DNA of 58,348 nt from Dimargaris cristalligena (lineage: Eukaryota; Kickxellomycota; Dimargaritomycetes; Dimargaritales; Dimargaritaceae): contig JANBQC010000111.1 in assembly GCA_027576995.1 (NCBI GenBank), positions 1-58,348 of the forward strand, in the 5' to 3' direction. The notes beneath the pieces were generated by a model. It worked only from the letters and a program-made list of their open reading frames with translations, was not told where the DNA came from and made no database searches. The stretch's first letter is position 1; every line of letters begins with the position of its first letter. Shown here piece by piece: positions 1 to 10,627 of this stretch. A program made the position numbers and the translations under genes.

Positions 1-202
1 ATCATCACCTTTCCCTTTTATTATCTATCTTTTCAAATAAAGTTCAGTTTTCAAGGATTTGATTTCAGTTCTTTACAACCACCATCCATAATTAGGTGAT
101 TAGTCAAAGAATTGGTACTGCTAGCTGTAAAGAACTGAAATCAAATCCTTGGAAACTGAACTTTATTTAAAAAATAGATGATGGAAAGGGAAAGGTGATG
201 AT
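1..202. repeat. Long near-perfect palindrome at the window edge
   Basis: Bases 1-77 and 126-202 are reverse complements with only a few substitutions and two compensating single-base gaps, separated by a 48-base loop (78-125). The left arm begins with ATCATCACCTTTCCC and the right arm ends with its exact complement at base 202. Position 1 pairs with 202, so the palindrome may continue to the left of the window. It could be a folded-back transposon terminus, a MITE, or an assembly artefact at a contig end. No coding capacity is seen in it. Confidence 0.85.
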
Positions 203-425
203 AGACTTGCTGTTCCAAGAGGTGGTAGTAAGGGGGAGTATTTATACTTAAAAGGGGAAGCCTAAATGAAAAGATAAATGAATAATAGAGAAAGGGAAGG
301 GAGTTCCCAGACAATAGTATTAGTCATCACAAAGGATAAGTAATACTCGGGTAACCAATAAATTCAATGTGAAACAATAGAAGGGAAAAAAAGAAAGGGA
401 CAAGTTATTGTTAGCTATTCTTTGA

Positions 426-604
426 ACAGGGGCGCAGTCGGGCCAGGGGCAGTGTGAATGCAGGGGTATCATCCAGTCAGGGGCAGGGGTGTATCACAGT
501 CAAGGGTATAAAATATAATAATAGAAAAAACAATATAATAATGAAAATGAAGGAAAAATGACCATACTCATCAGGGGCAGGGGCTCATTCACTCATCAGG
601 GGCG
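426..604 (+). repeat. G-rich CAGGGGC direct-repeat cluster
   Basis: The word CAGGGGC or a close variant occurs near 426, 443, 461, 478, 484, 571, 577 and 597. Twice it forms the doublet TCAGGGGCAGGGG (about 477-489 and 570-582). The G-runs are spaced closely enough to allow G-quadruplex folding on the plus strand. Function is unknown. Confidence 0.6.
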
Positions 605-1471
605 TACTTCCAATAAGTGCGAAAAATAGATAAAAATAAAAGTAGGTAAAAAATGTGGTAAGTTCACCACATATGGCAAGGTATGTCTTAATTGGTGTCC
701 CTGTTGATCTGTCAAGGGGTGCACTGGCCAAGGGAATGGTAACTACCTGTAGTGGCCTAATTCTATCCTCAATTATCTCAGTTACCTGGCTAATACAGGG
801 TACCCTAGGCAATACAGTATCAATGCCACCGAGAGAGAAAATGGTAAACAACCATGTCCATAAAGAATAAATGGATGACTGATAGAAAAACACAGGAAAC
901 ATCCCTGGTGAACATTTGGTGATGGCATCTGTGCCCAGGAGGGAATGTCTGGGTATGAGTGACAAAAAGTCCATGTTCTGAGGGTTTACTAGCCCAATTG
1001 ACACAATATGGGCCAGGTGGAAAGGCGGGGAGGCATAATTATTGTACTTTAAGGTTGACTATTTCCGAGACTGTAGTGCATGTTTAATCTGCATTGAGGG
1101 TATATAGTATTAGAAACAATAGATATAGCAATATTAGTTAGAAACCATTACACATTTGAAAGAGACCATGGTATTCTAACCACTAATACACAGGGAATAC
1201 GTAAGTGGCAGTTGTGGCAAAGGGGACAAGGGTCAGTATAAATACTTGGACACAAAGAGCCACCACCCCAATTATCATTACATCCGCCCTTTAACTAACA
1301 ACAATATCAATGTGGAACATTGCAGCTACCATATGCCAGTTGAATAGTTGCCAATGGAGCAGCATATAAAGGGAGAATGGCTGCGCTAGAAATCAAATAT
1401 AAACAATATATATAAATCATATAAGTGAAACTTACCTTTTGCAGAACCTAATGAATGGGTCTGACAATAGG

Positions 1472-1519
1472 GGCCTTGGGATCAGCCGTAGGGTAGTCCC
1501 TACTGGGCCGATCCCGGCC
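1472..1519. repeat. Strong stem-loop
   Basis: The arms GGCC, GGGATC, GCC and GTAGGG (1472-1494) pair in order with CCCTAC, GGC, GATCCC and GGCC (1499-1519). Small bulges interrupt the stem and the apical loop is TAGT. The stem is unusually long and GC-rich for this AT-rich spacer. It is not followed by a T-run and is not a tRNA. Confidence 0.6.
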
Positions 1520-4345
1520 ATTAGTAAATAGCTTGTGTATGAATGTCATTTTGAGGATATATATGACTTTAACTGTAAAATTGGTGCAACCCAGAGGGGA
1601 GGGACCGACTGGTTTTTATAGGGGAGATGAAAACCCAACTGGCCCATGAAACTGAGGCTGTCAAGTGTAGCATAAGGGATGCCATTGACCCATTGCATAA
1701 TGAAGCTAAATAAAAAATCCTAACTGTGGAAAAAAAAACAGTATTTTTAATGAAGTACGAGGGTCATGGCACTAGCCACCAACCTGGACTAAATAAAAGG
1801 CAGCTACTATATCCCAAAATGGTAGTAATGGCTCACAATGTAGCTTCAGACATTGAATTCCCCTTACCAATTAAGATAAAACAAGGGGGTGCTGGTGGCT
1901 TTGGCCTATTTCTAAAACTAAATCAGCATGCTGGGGTTTAGCATTGTTTAGCATTGCAATTGTGTTTTCCCTTCTGATTAAGTCCTATTGAATTCACTTT
2001 ACACGGTGCGTTTACAGGCCCTTATAGAAAGTATACATTGTATCCCTACAGTTGGTCGCTTATCCACTGCCAATGGTTTTTTCCACCCATTTTCTGAAGT
2101 ATTCATGTTAGTACAAATATGAACACCTACCCCCGTGGTAGTCAAGGGCAACACAGTCATATTCCCTATACTTTGAATTATTAAAATACAAAGGGAATGA
2201 TCAATTTTCTCTTCGTTAATTCTTAATGTGATCCTTCATTCGTTCTTACCCCCCCCCCTTATTTCCACTTTTATTCCCTGTACTAACAATACCTTGCCAC
2301 CTACGCTACCCTTTTCTACCATCCCCATTTTCTTAATCCAATGACTAGATGCATTGCCAATGGTTTTGTTCCTTCAGGGTATAGTCCCACTTCTCGTTGT
2401 TCAGGAGAATTTAGTATGGTCATCATAATTAAGAATGTGCCATAACAACTGAAAGCCACTTTTTGTCGGGAATATTCATATTATTGATCCATGAAAGGTC
2501 CAATATATAATGTAATTATTCTTTTTTAAACATATATGTTGCGCTTAGTGGAATATGCTTGTATTATCGGTGCTTGACATCATAAATTGGATATTGAATG
2601 TTGAGTGTTGAGTGTTGAGTGCTGAGTTTTAAAAGACTGAATATGTTAGTTGAAACCAGACAATAGCAAAAGGTGGTCACAGTGACTTGACCATGGTTAC
2701 TTAGTTTTACTGCTAGGGCACTTCACTATATAGACATTTGACCAAAGAAGCGTATATACTGTTGGATGGTGGTACTATAACATGTTTTTTATGTAGTATG
2801 ATTACCTCTATTTTCAGCCCCTATATTCTCTTCTGGATAGCTTTATGGACATCATATAAAACTAAAACCATCAACTACTCTTAGGTGACTAATCTCATAA
2901 CCATCACATTTCTCTTTCTTGTGAAACTCTTAATTTGCTATCATGGCTGGCACCAAATTTGATTATTGTGACTAGTCCTACCCGTCAGCAAACTAGCATC
3001 TAATGACTATAGATATAGTAATGTTCAAAATAATAATGCCTATTAATATTTCTTTTAAATTCAGCATGTCAAGATTTTTGGGCATTAACACCACTAACAG
3101 CTATACTCCCCGATTAAATAGAATAGCTAAATGTAACCGAGTTGGCTAGTAAATTATATTGTTTGGCGTAGTGGTTAATCGCTTATACTGATAAGGGATC
3201 ATATGGGTAGGTTTTTATCGAATGCAACATCATGAATTAGCACAGCCAGCACTTACTCGAGAGAGTATGGTAATAGGGGAAATAGACAATAGATGCTAAG
3301 CACGCACGCATTCACTAGGGACGGGTATATAAAAGACTATTAGGATATAACTATATAAGGCCGGTTAGTAGAAAGGGATAGAACGAGGCAAAAGACATGA
3401 TAAATTTTAATACTTAAGTTTCCTCCCTCTACTTCAAGGAAAATAGTGTTTTTACGAACTTATGTTCCCTTTAGTAACATAATGAGTTTTTATAACTAAC
3501 TTTCTCTCGCACTATCAGGGGCATACCGTGGCAATCCCTAGTCTCGTTTACTGGGTTTGAATATGCCATATCCTCTTCAGAAAGCTAAGTATGTTGTTAT
3601 CCCAGGTATTTACACTAGTTGGAACATGGGGGATGATGATGGGGGTGGGGTGAATTTAGATATGTGGCCTGCTGTAGCTCTTGGGTAATCGATGCTGCGT
3701 ATGGCACAGTTTTGGTAATATAATCCATATTTTAATGGTCTGATCCTATTAAAAAAAAGGGAACTATACACAATTTTACAGCCTACGGATCACTTTGCCT
3801 CACTAGTTAGGTGTTAGGAGCTATATATACCTCCTACTATCTGACCAACACCAATCAATAATAAAAAGAAAGCGACATGCGCAAAGAGTCGGATTTTCAC
3901 GGTAATTTAATTTTAGTAATAAAGGGATATTCACAAAACAGGTGGATTAAGAAAAGAAGCGAGGGAGGTATAGGGGGGTCCTTAAATCCCGGGGTTAAAG
4001 GGGTACTAACTAAACAACTAGATAAACTATATGGGAGGTGGTTTAGGGAGCCTATCAAGTCAACTGATAAGAATTCAAATGAAATTATATATGGTAAAGA
4101 GACATTGGGCGAGTGGAACGACGCATCAGTAAAGCGAATAAATAAATGGCCGGTTATCTCTAAGACTTTTGACTAGCTAGCTCTATAGCTTGCCAAATAG
4201 CTATACTGGGGATCATATGTAAAACAGACGGATGATAAGGTATGATTATAAGGGTTAGGATAAGAGGCATGCAATAACTTAAATAAAGCAACAGGTCGTG
4301 TCACCAACAGCGGCAAATTCTCGAGGGGAGAGGCAAGTTGCCGAT

Positions 4346-7300
4346 TTATGGGGCAAGCTTATTCTTGTAGGTCAAATAAGCCGGCCGAGGCAGCGCCGAA
4401 GCGGGGTTCTGACCACGTAGCCGGGTGATTTTCCGTTGACCCTCATTACGTAAAATAGCATTCAAGTCCTGCTGGCGACGCTTCATACTATTGGTGACCA
4501 GGCGGTAGACACCCTCCAATTGACTCGATAGAGCCAACTCCCGGTTGCCTTTGGTATTGAGCCACTTGAGGAGCTGATCGACCTGGTCCGGCTGCGTGTA
4601 GTAGCCCCAGCAAAAGGACGGGGATGAGGCCGGCGAAGGGTTGGACGAGGGGGGCGTGGTTGCCGATTTCGGTGCTTTGGCCTCGGTGGCCGATTGAAGG
4701 GCGGGATAGTCGGGGGGTAAATAGGCAACTAACTGGTCCCAGGTCCGGCCATCAGCCAGTAGTGCCGGGTCATGGGGGCTAGTGAAGCGCACAAATAAAC
4801 GACCCGAGCCGCTAATGACGGTACCACCGATGCCATCGAAATACCAATAGGTGGAATAAAACCGGTCTCTGCCGAGCGGGCTCACTCCGAATACGTTGAA
4901 TTTCCGGGTATCCTTTTCTAGTTGCTCCAGCTACCGGGTTCAAAATGTCAGTGAGAAGTTGGGTAAATCCATACCAAGTAAAAAAAAATAGTTAGCATTT
5001 AGAAATAGGAGATGTCTCTAGATGGACATGGCCTACAAGTATAGAATATTCGAACGAACGGCCTCAATCGGTTGGTACACTGCTAAAAGTCAAATTATCA
5101 TAGATGGTCAAATATCCTACTTTTCGCGCATTACGATCAGCTTGCTCTTGTAATTTACGCAATGCCTTTTGTTGCTCCTGCTGTTCCTGTGCCCGTTCGC
5201 GGGCTGCTTTCCGGACATCGGCTGAACTCAAAGAGGTCGCCTCAGCGGTCTCATCGGAATCATTGACGTCCATTGATTTGGTTATTTGGGCCTGCTCTTC
5301 CGCTATCTTTTTGCTTTCGCGGTTGATATCGATTCGTTCTTTGCGCATTATACTCAGGTGCTCGTGGCACTCTTCAATATAATCCCTAGGTACCGTAATG
5401 GGGCAATAAATCGGTAGGCATGCATGCATGTAATTAGTATGATCCATTGGGGTCGTCTGATTGAATTGGATACCACATACTTGTCCGAGATACGATGGCC
5501 CAACCATGGATTACTTACCGAATGGCCCAAGACCCCGTTGCGGTGGTGGTGAGATGGTCCAATATAATCAGTTTCTCCGACACCGACATAGTTTCCAGAG
5601 CGGCGATAAAATCGGTGGGTGATCGAACAAAAACCTCACAGAGATGAGCGGTGAGCTGGGCCAACTCCGGATAGAGCTCCGAAGTCTAAAATCCAACAAC
5701 CAAGTAATTCAAAATCGGCACGCATTTTGATTAAGATTAGTTAGGGAAACACAGCCAGGGTATGAAATTTGATGATTGCACACCATACGACCAAGAGAGT
5801 GGGGGATACTAGAAAATACAAAACCGGGGGGGTTTTAAGCCAACGGTTATATTGTAAGCGAATACGAAACTTACATGTAAAAGCCAACCCAAAAGAACGG
5901 AAGTCCAATTGGCTCGGCTAGACGGAATCAGGGTTTTGAACCACTCCTGGCTGAGCTTCAGTTTGGTTTTACGAAGCACCGAATGGGAATCCTTCTTACT
6001 GTGATCACTATCGCTCTGGGCCGACTGGGGTGGATTGTGATCAGCCGTCCCGGTCACCGACTGAGCCTTTTCAGACTGCGGTTGAATGGCTGTGTCGTCG
6101 CTCACTTCGTCTTCGGGACTCGATGATCGGGTGGATCGGGGACCCCCGCCGTTACGGGTACGTGAACGGCTTAGGCGGCTGGGCTTTCTCTCGCTTCCTA
6201 CGGATGCATCGGTACCATCGACCTCTCCGACATTGGCGTCTTCGTTGCTGCTGTCGTCTTCGTCGTCCACCAACATGGCATTCGAATTAGTCAGTTCGCC
6301 CACCTTGTTCTCGGCATGCAAATTATCAATGATGGCATTGAGACAGGAGCATAGAACCTCGGTCAGAAGATCACACACCAGCCCATCGTGACTATCCGAC
6401 CGGTGCTGCAGGGCCTGTTCGAAGTCGTCAAAAGAGAATGGACTCAGGTAGAGGGGTTTGCTAAAAATGTTGAGAAACGACCAGGTATTGATGGCGCCCT
6501 CAACATCAGCGGCTGGAATGATGTAGTCAAAGCTCGGCATAGGCCATTCAGGGACGGACTCGGAGGTAGCCTCATTGCCGTTGGGAGTCGATAAGGCTAA
6601 TTGGCCCATCGACAAGTTCAATTTAGTCTGCCCGTGGGGTTTCTTGTTCGATAGCGTCAAAAGCAAAAGATCCTCAATGGGGTATTTAATCGGTGGGGGC
6701 TTGGGAGTGGGTTCCCGAGCTTTGGCTAGCGGGGCCGGACTTCCAGCACGACTGGCCTTAGTGACCGCTTTCTTCCCTTTTCGGGGTGATCCGGGAACCG
6801 ACAATGATTTTCCTGTAAAGAATAAGGGGATATAGTGAGCGGGTTAATATCTGATCAATTGCCGTTTTTATCCAAAATGTAACTCGGGGACCAGATGGTC
6901 AGTGGCAAATAAGGCATGACCTCCCCTCCTAAATGAGGCAATTTTAAAGGATAGTTATTTAGGCGGATTGGGCTAGGTCCGGTGACTTACCATAAGGAGG
7001 AATAATGCGCCCCGAAGTTGGCGACCGAGTGAATTCCATTCCATCAAATAGATGTTCCCGTTTGGAACTCTTGGTATTTAGACCAGCGGGGGTCCCCGCA
7101 AGACTCTACAAAAAAGGTATAGCAGACGGTATCATAGAAAAACGGGACACTTCGTTTAGAATCCAAAGCAAACCTGGGTGCTATATACGGAATGGAATCG
7201 GCAATTCGTATAGGAAAGATCAACTGAGATGGATTGATGGCCCAGATACTGCCAGTGAGAAGTAGAAAGGCTTACCTTGCGCTTGTTAGCTCCAGTGGGC

Positions 7301-8650
7301 TCAGGAGTAGACCGTTCCCGGGGGGTTGCCGAGACACCTTCTTGCTCCGAATAATCGTACACCTCCTGGTCAACTACGTCGTACTGTTGACGCAATGATG
7401 CCTGTAGGAATGGTGTAAAGACATCACCCGTTCAAACCCGGGGAATTGGGGCGAAATACAATACATGGGACATTGAAAACGGTTAATTGAGTAGATCGGG
7501 CAGTAAACTGCCAAAACCAATAAATTCTACAAGGTCAATCCAGTCCAACAATAGTCTCTGGCGAGTACACTCCGCATACCTTCAGTAGAATAGGTGCATT
7601 GGTGGAAGTCGCGCGGGTCGAGTTGGCCTTGATTAGTTCGCGGACATGGTCCCGAGTCATGCTTGTACGGGGGCGCCATAGTTCATGGGCCGCCACTTCA
7701 CGCTCTGAGTCTTTAATGGGATGCCCACTGTCGTTGAGAATCTGGATCTTATAGTGGGAAGGGGTCTCTACTCTAAATTCTTGGGCAGGATCGTCGCTGG
7801 GATCCTTGAATACCCGCTGTACGATACGGGCGTGCCTTCTGGGTATTGGGCAATAATAATATTATTATTATTATTATTAGTAACAAGAGAGAGGGTAGGG
7901 GAATAAGCGGGTGGTCGAGAGTTTTAGGGGTCTAGTATAATTTCAACATTCGATAAGGTGGGGCTAGGGATCGGACGAACAAGGCACGCCGAGGTACGAG
8001 AATAAGTAATTGTGCTTAGTATGGTTAGGATAATAACTTACAGAGTGCGTTTAAACTCGGGAGGGTTGTAATGAACGAATTCACCGATGTAGAAAACGTG
8101 ACGGAGGAGGTCAATAATCCATGACACGACCGCACGCATCGGGGTGGTTTCTATACACGGAGGAGAAAAAAATAGTGGAAATGCCGTGCAGGGTTAGTAA
8201 CGATCGACATGGTGAGAGCCGCGGCCAAAGATTACGGGTGCAATGATGATCCACAAGCTATATAGCCGAAGCCTCGCTTGTGGTAAGCGTGGATTAGTTA
8301 GGCAACCCACGATATGTACATGCTGGCCCCTATAGCGGCAGCAGACACTTACTTCCGTGGGCGAGTACCAGAATTTCCCTTTTGAGGTCGTCGTTGAATC
8401 GAACTTCGCTAGAACGACGGGCCTCCGCCTCGGACTCGCACGCCTCCCGGTAGGTCAGGCCGGTTTTACCGGTGGTGGCGCATTGCCACATGGGACGCCG
8501 ACAGGCCATGTAACGGTCCACATGTTCCGGGTAGGTGAGGGAGATTTCATTGGTGATGGGTAGGTAGAACACCTTTTGGCTCTTGCCGGACAGGACTTCC
8601 GGGTCGGGGGGAGGCTGCGGCTGGTAAATCTCGCGATTTAAGACGGGCAT
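4346..8650 (-). CDS. ITC1/ACF1-like subunit of an ISWI chromatin-remodelling complex
   Basis: Predicted 941-residue accessory subunit of an ISWI (ISW2/ACF-type) nucleosome-spacing remodeller, acting in the nucleus. Nine exons, all in phase: 8650-8353, 8150-8042, 7838-7580, 7401-7276, 7069-6991, 6812-5875, 5685-5519, 5385-5121, 4930-4346. Domains in order: N-terminal WAC domain (about residues 10-110, starting MPVLNREIY, the usual WAC start); DDT domain (about 375-445, with WSFLNIFSKPLYL); WHIM1-like helices (about 575-665); a charged coiled coil (about 690-760); and the WSD/WHIM2 segment with GRDRFYSTYWYF near 765. It has no PHD finger or bromodomain, as in yeast Itc1 and unlike animal ACF1. 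Intron 8 uses a weaker GTAGGA donor. A longer frame upstream of 8650 lacks family similarity, so this ATG was chosen. The family is clear; exact exon ends are inferred. Confidence 0.88.
7852..7880 (+). repeat. AAT/ATT microsatellite in an ITC1 intron
   Basis: A run of AATAAT switching to ATTATTATT occupies about 29 bases of the second ITC1 intron, next to the acceptor that opens exon 3 at 7838. Confidence 0.85.
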
Positions 8651-9732
8651 GGTGTTACGGCGAGTGGGGCGACGGTGGGGAGGGGAGGGTTTTGGGGGAA
8701 GGGGGCCTTGACTATAAAAGTAGGAGGACTGAGAAGCGTGAAAAGAGCTGACGCACTCGAATGGGGGAGGATGAGCCGGGGTTCGACAACAACACAAACC
8801 AAGGGATACAGTCTCACCGGCCGCCAGAGTGTTTGGGAGCGATATGCGCCCAGTAGAGGTATTAATGGGCTTGGGGTGGAGGTAACCAAGGCTGGAAAGG
8901 GTTGAGTGGCCAACGGTGGACAAGTTCGTCGACGGAACGAGGTGGAAATGAAGGTTGGGAAAGGGATCTACTGAGGGAGACGTGGTTCGAAAAGCAGAAA
9001 CGAACACAGGGAAAGTGGAAGGGAAGGAGGGAGAGAAAGAGGCGAAAGGAGGAGCAAAACAAAGCGGCCCAGCGAGGTGTCCAAGACCACCAACGCGTTC
9101 AGCGGCAGTGGCAGTGGCTGAGCAAGAGGGTGTGTAAGAGGTACATCATGGAAAAGGGGGGAAGAGGACCAACGACGAGGCCGGCTACAAAGACCCCTCA
9201 CCCGCCAATTACACGGGATCTCGCCCATTACACCTATTATTTTCCCTTTATTATCCTGCATCATTACCGTTTCTTACCCCACCGGCCTCTCCCCGATACA
9301 TTCACCCTTCCCTATTTAGTGGCCGGACTTAATTTAATTACTCACTGCGGTAATTGTCCGATGCACTTCGAATCGTCATCCGTCGTATCCTACCGCGGGG
9401 TGGTGAATCCCCCGATCAAACTCCGATGGTTTCATAAATAACTACCGGCTAGAAGTTGCTGACGGTAGAACGGACATGGTATTTACTATTCCACCGAAAC
9501 GTAAATAGATGGCTCCTATTGCCCTTTCCGGAATTCGCACTGACCTGCAGGCCCGGTGGGTAGTTGGACTAGTTACTAAACAAGCCCTGTGCAGCATTCA
9601 GCTAAACGAAAACACAGGCCCAGTTAAACAAACATCTATCACGTGATTCAAAATAGCCCCTATTTGGTGGGAGGCGTACTATTTAAGGTATATATCCACC
9701 ACATTAATGGGCGTAGTAGATGTCCCTCCATA

Positions 9733-9870
9733 TGGGTGAAATTCAAGCCAACTGTATAAAGTTTTACATGATTTGTATATGGGAGAGTATGTGGGTGAGT
9801 AGCTTTTAACCAGTAATATTGGCCCCATCTAATGGGTTTTTCGTTGCACAGCCTGAATGAACTTCACCCA
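9733..9870 (-). mobile_element. MITE-like inverted-repeat element, copy A
   Basis: A 138-base element flanked by TA on both sides (9731-9732 and 9871-9872). Its ends are imperfect terminal inverted repeats of about 30 bases, starting TGGGTGAAATTCA and ending TGAACTTCACCCA. Its reverse complement matches copy B (47255-47392, also 138 bases) well through the interior, for example AACGAAAAA and CCAATATTACTGGTTAAAA. No coding capacity. TA flanks suggest Tc1/mariner-type mobilisation, which is inference. Confidence 0.7.
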
Positions 9871-9902
9871 TATCTATCACCATTTGAGCTGGAAGTCGCA
9901 TA

Positions 9903-10049
9903 CGGGAGAGTTCTTTAGCCTAGCCGTATAACGAAAATTATGTTTGGTATAACCCCGGTTTCGCTGGGTAGAGAAATGCACAAACCACTAAACTGTATCG
10001 GGTATATTTCATTCGAAGCCCTACCTGCATAGTAGGGTTGGATTTCACT
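9903..10049 (+). mobile_element. MITE-like inverted-repeat element, copy E (diverged)
   Basis: It starts after TA (9901-9902) with CGGGAGAGTT and the conserved CCGTATAACGAAAA block, close to the left end of copy B. It ends with GGGTTGGATTTCAC before TA at 10050, like the right end of copy C. It lies about 30 bases from copy A. The interior is diverged, so the boundaries are less certain. Confidence 0.5.
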
Positions 10050-10499
10050 TATATTATATTTAATTATAATGGAAATCTAATATTCCCCCACTTCGGTAAT
10101 GTATCATCGTGGTCCTTTTTTCACTTAACCCGTAATTTCATTGAATATTACTCCGAATCCACCAGTGGATTCTAATTACCCCATTAATTAGCAAGGCCCT
10201 ATTGGTAAAGTAAACCGGGCACTCCCTTTTCCCTTTCACTCTGGACCGCCAGTCGAGTCACGTGTCATAATCACCCCCTCACACATTGATTAAGAAAAGA
10301 AAAATTCCACTCGAACCACTCTATATAGCCAGGGCCGAAATTTTCTTGCTCAACACACTATGGAAAAGGGACCGTTAGTAAATTCACCACATTACTAAAG
10401 TATTGTCCATGCCCAAAGGAGCTTACCATTGCCTTTTGACCTTCGTTGCTCTACCCACAACATTGTTGCCTTGAACCCACGGAGCCTTACTAGTAGCTC

Positions 10500-10525
10500 A
10501 TATATATATATATATATATATATAT
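10500..10525. repeat. TA dinucleotide microsatellite upstream of ESF1
   Basis: About thirteen uninterrupted TA units end about 100 bases before the ESF1 start codon. The tract could act as a nucleosome-depleted promoter element or be neutral. Confidence 0.95.
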
Positions 10526-10627
10526 CTCGCTCTTTCTTCTAAACCTTGCATTGCCGCCCTCCCAAAAGTTTTAACCGCATTTCAAAGAACCCCGGGCCCC
10601 ATTCCCTGACTTTGCAGTGTAGCAGCC

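Larger units (their letters stand above)
203..4345. other. AT-rich gene-poor spacer
   Basis: No convincing gene was found in about 4.1 kb. The longest frames are a 139-codon frame at 585-1004 (-), a 71-codon frame at 1726-1941 (+) and a 99-codon frame at 3877-4176 (+). They match no family I recognise and have the base composition of the surrounding AT-rich DNA. The stretch holds G-rich direct repeats near 426-600, a strong hairpin at 1472-1519, a poly-C run near 2251-2259 and a short GTGTTGA-type repeat near 2598-2625. It may be decayed transposon or subterminal DNA. Confidence 0.5.
8651..10627. other. Divergent promoter region of ITC1 and ESF1
   Basis: About 2 kb between two head-to-head genes. 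8651-9060 is purine-rich on the plus strand (pyrimidine-rich in the ITC1 sense), as expected of a 5' leader. Open frames here (for example 8902-9441 +) are low-complexity and were not accepted. TCACGTG E-box-like sites lie at about 9643 and 10257. Two inverted-repeat elements (9733-9870 and 9903-10049) and a TA microsatellite (10500-10525) lie on the ESF1 side. Confidence 0.6.

Noticed and set aside
585..1004. 139-codon minus-strand frame
   Set aside because: Hydrophobic, AT-rich and without recognisable motifs; surrounding frames are equally open.
3877..4176. 99-codon plus-strand frame MRKESDFHGN...
   Set aside because: Codon usage follows AT-rich spacer rather than the GC-rich genes here, and no family is recognised. 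Possible but unsupported.
8902..9441. 179-codon plus-strand frame upstream of ITC1
   Set aside because: Arg/Glu/Lys low complexity from a purine-rich leader; it lies opposite the ITC1 5' region and resembles no family.
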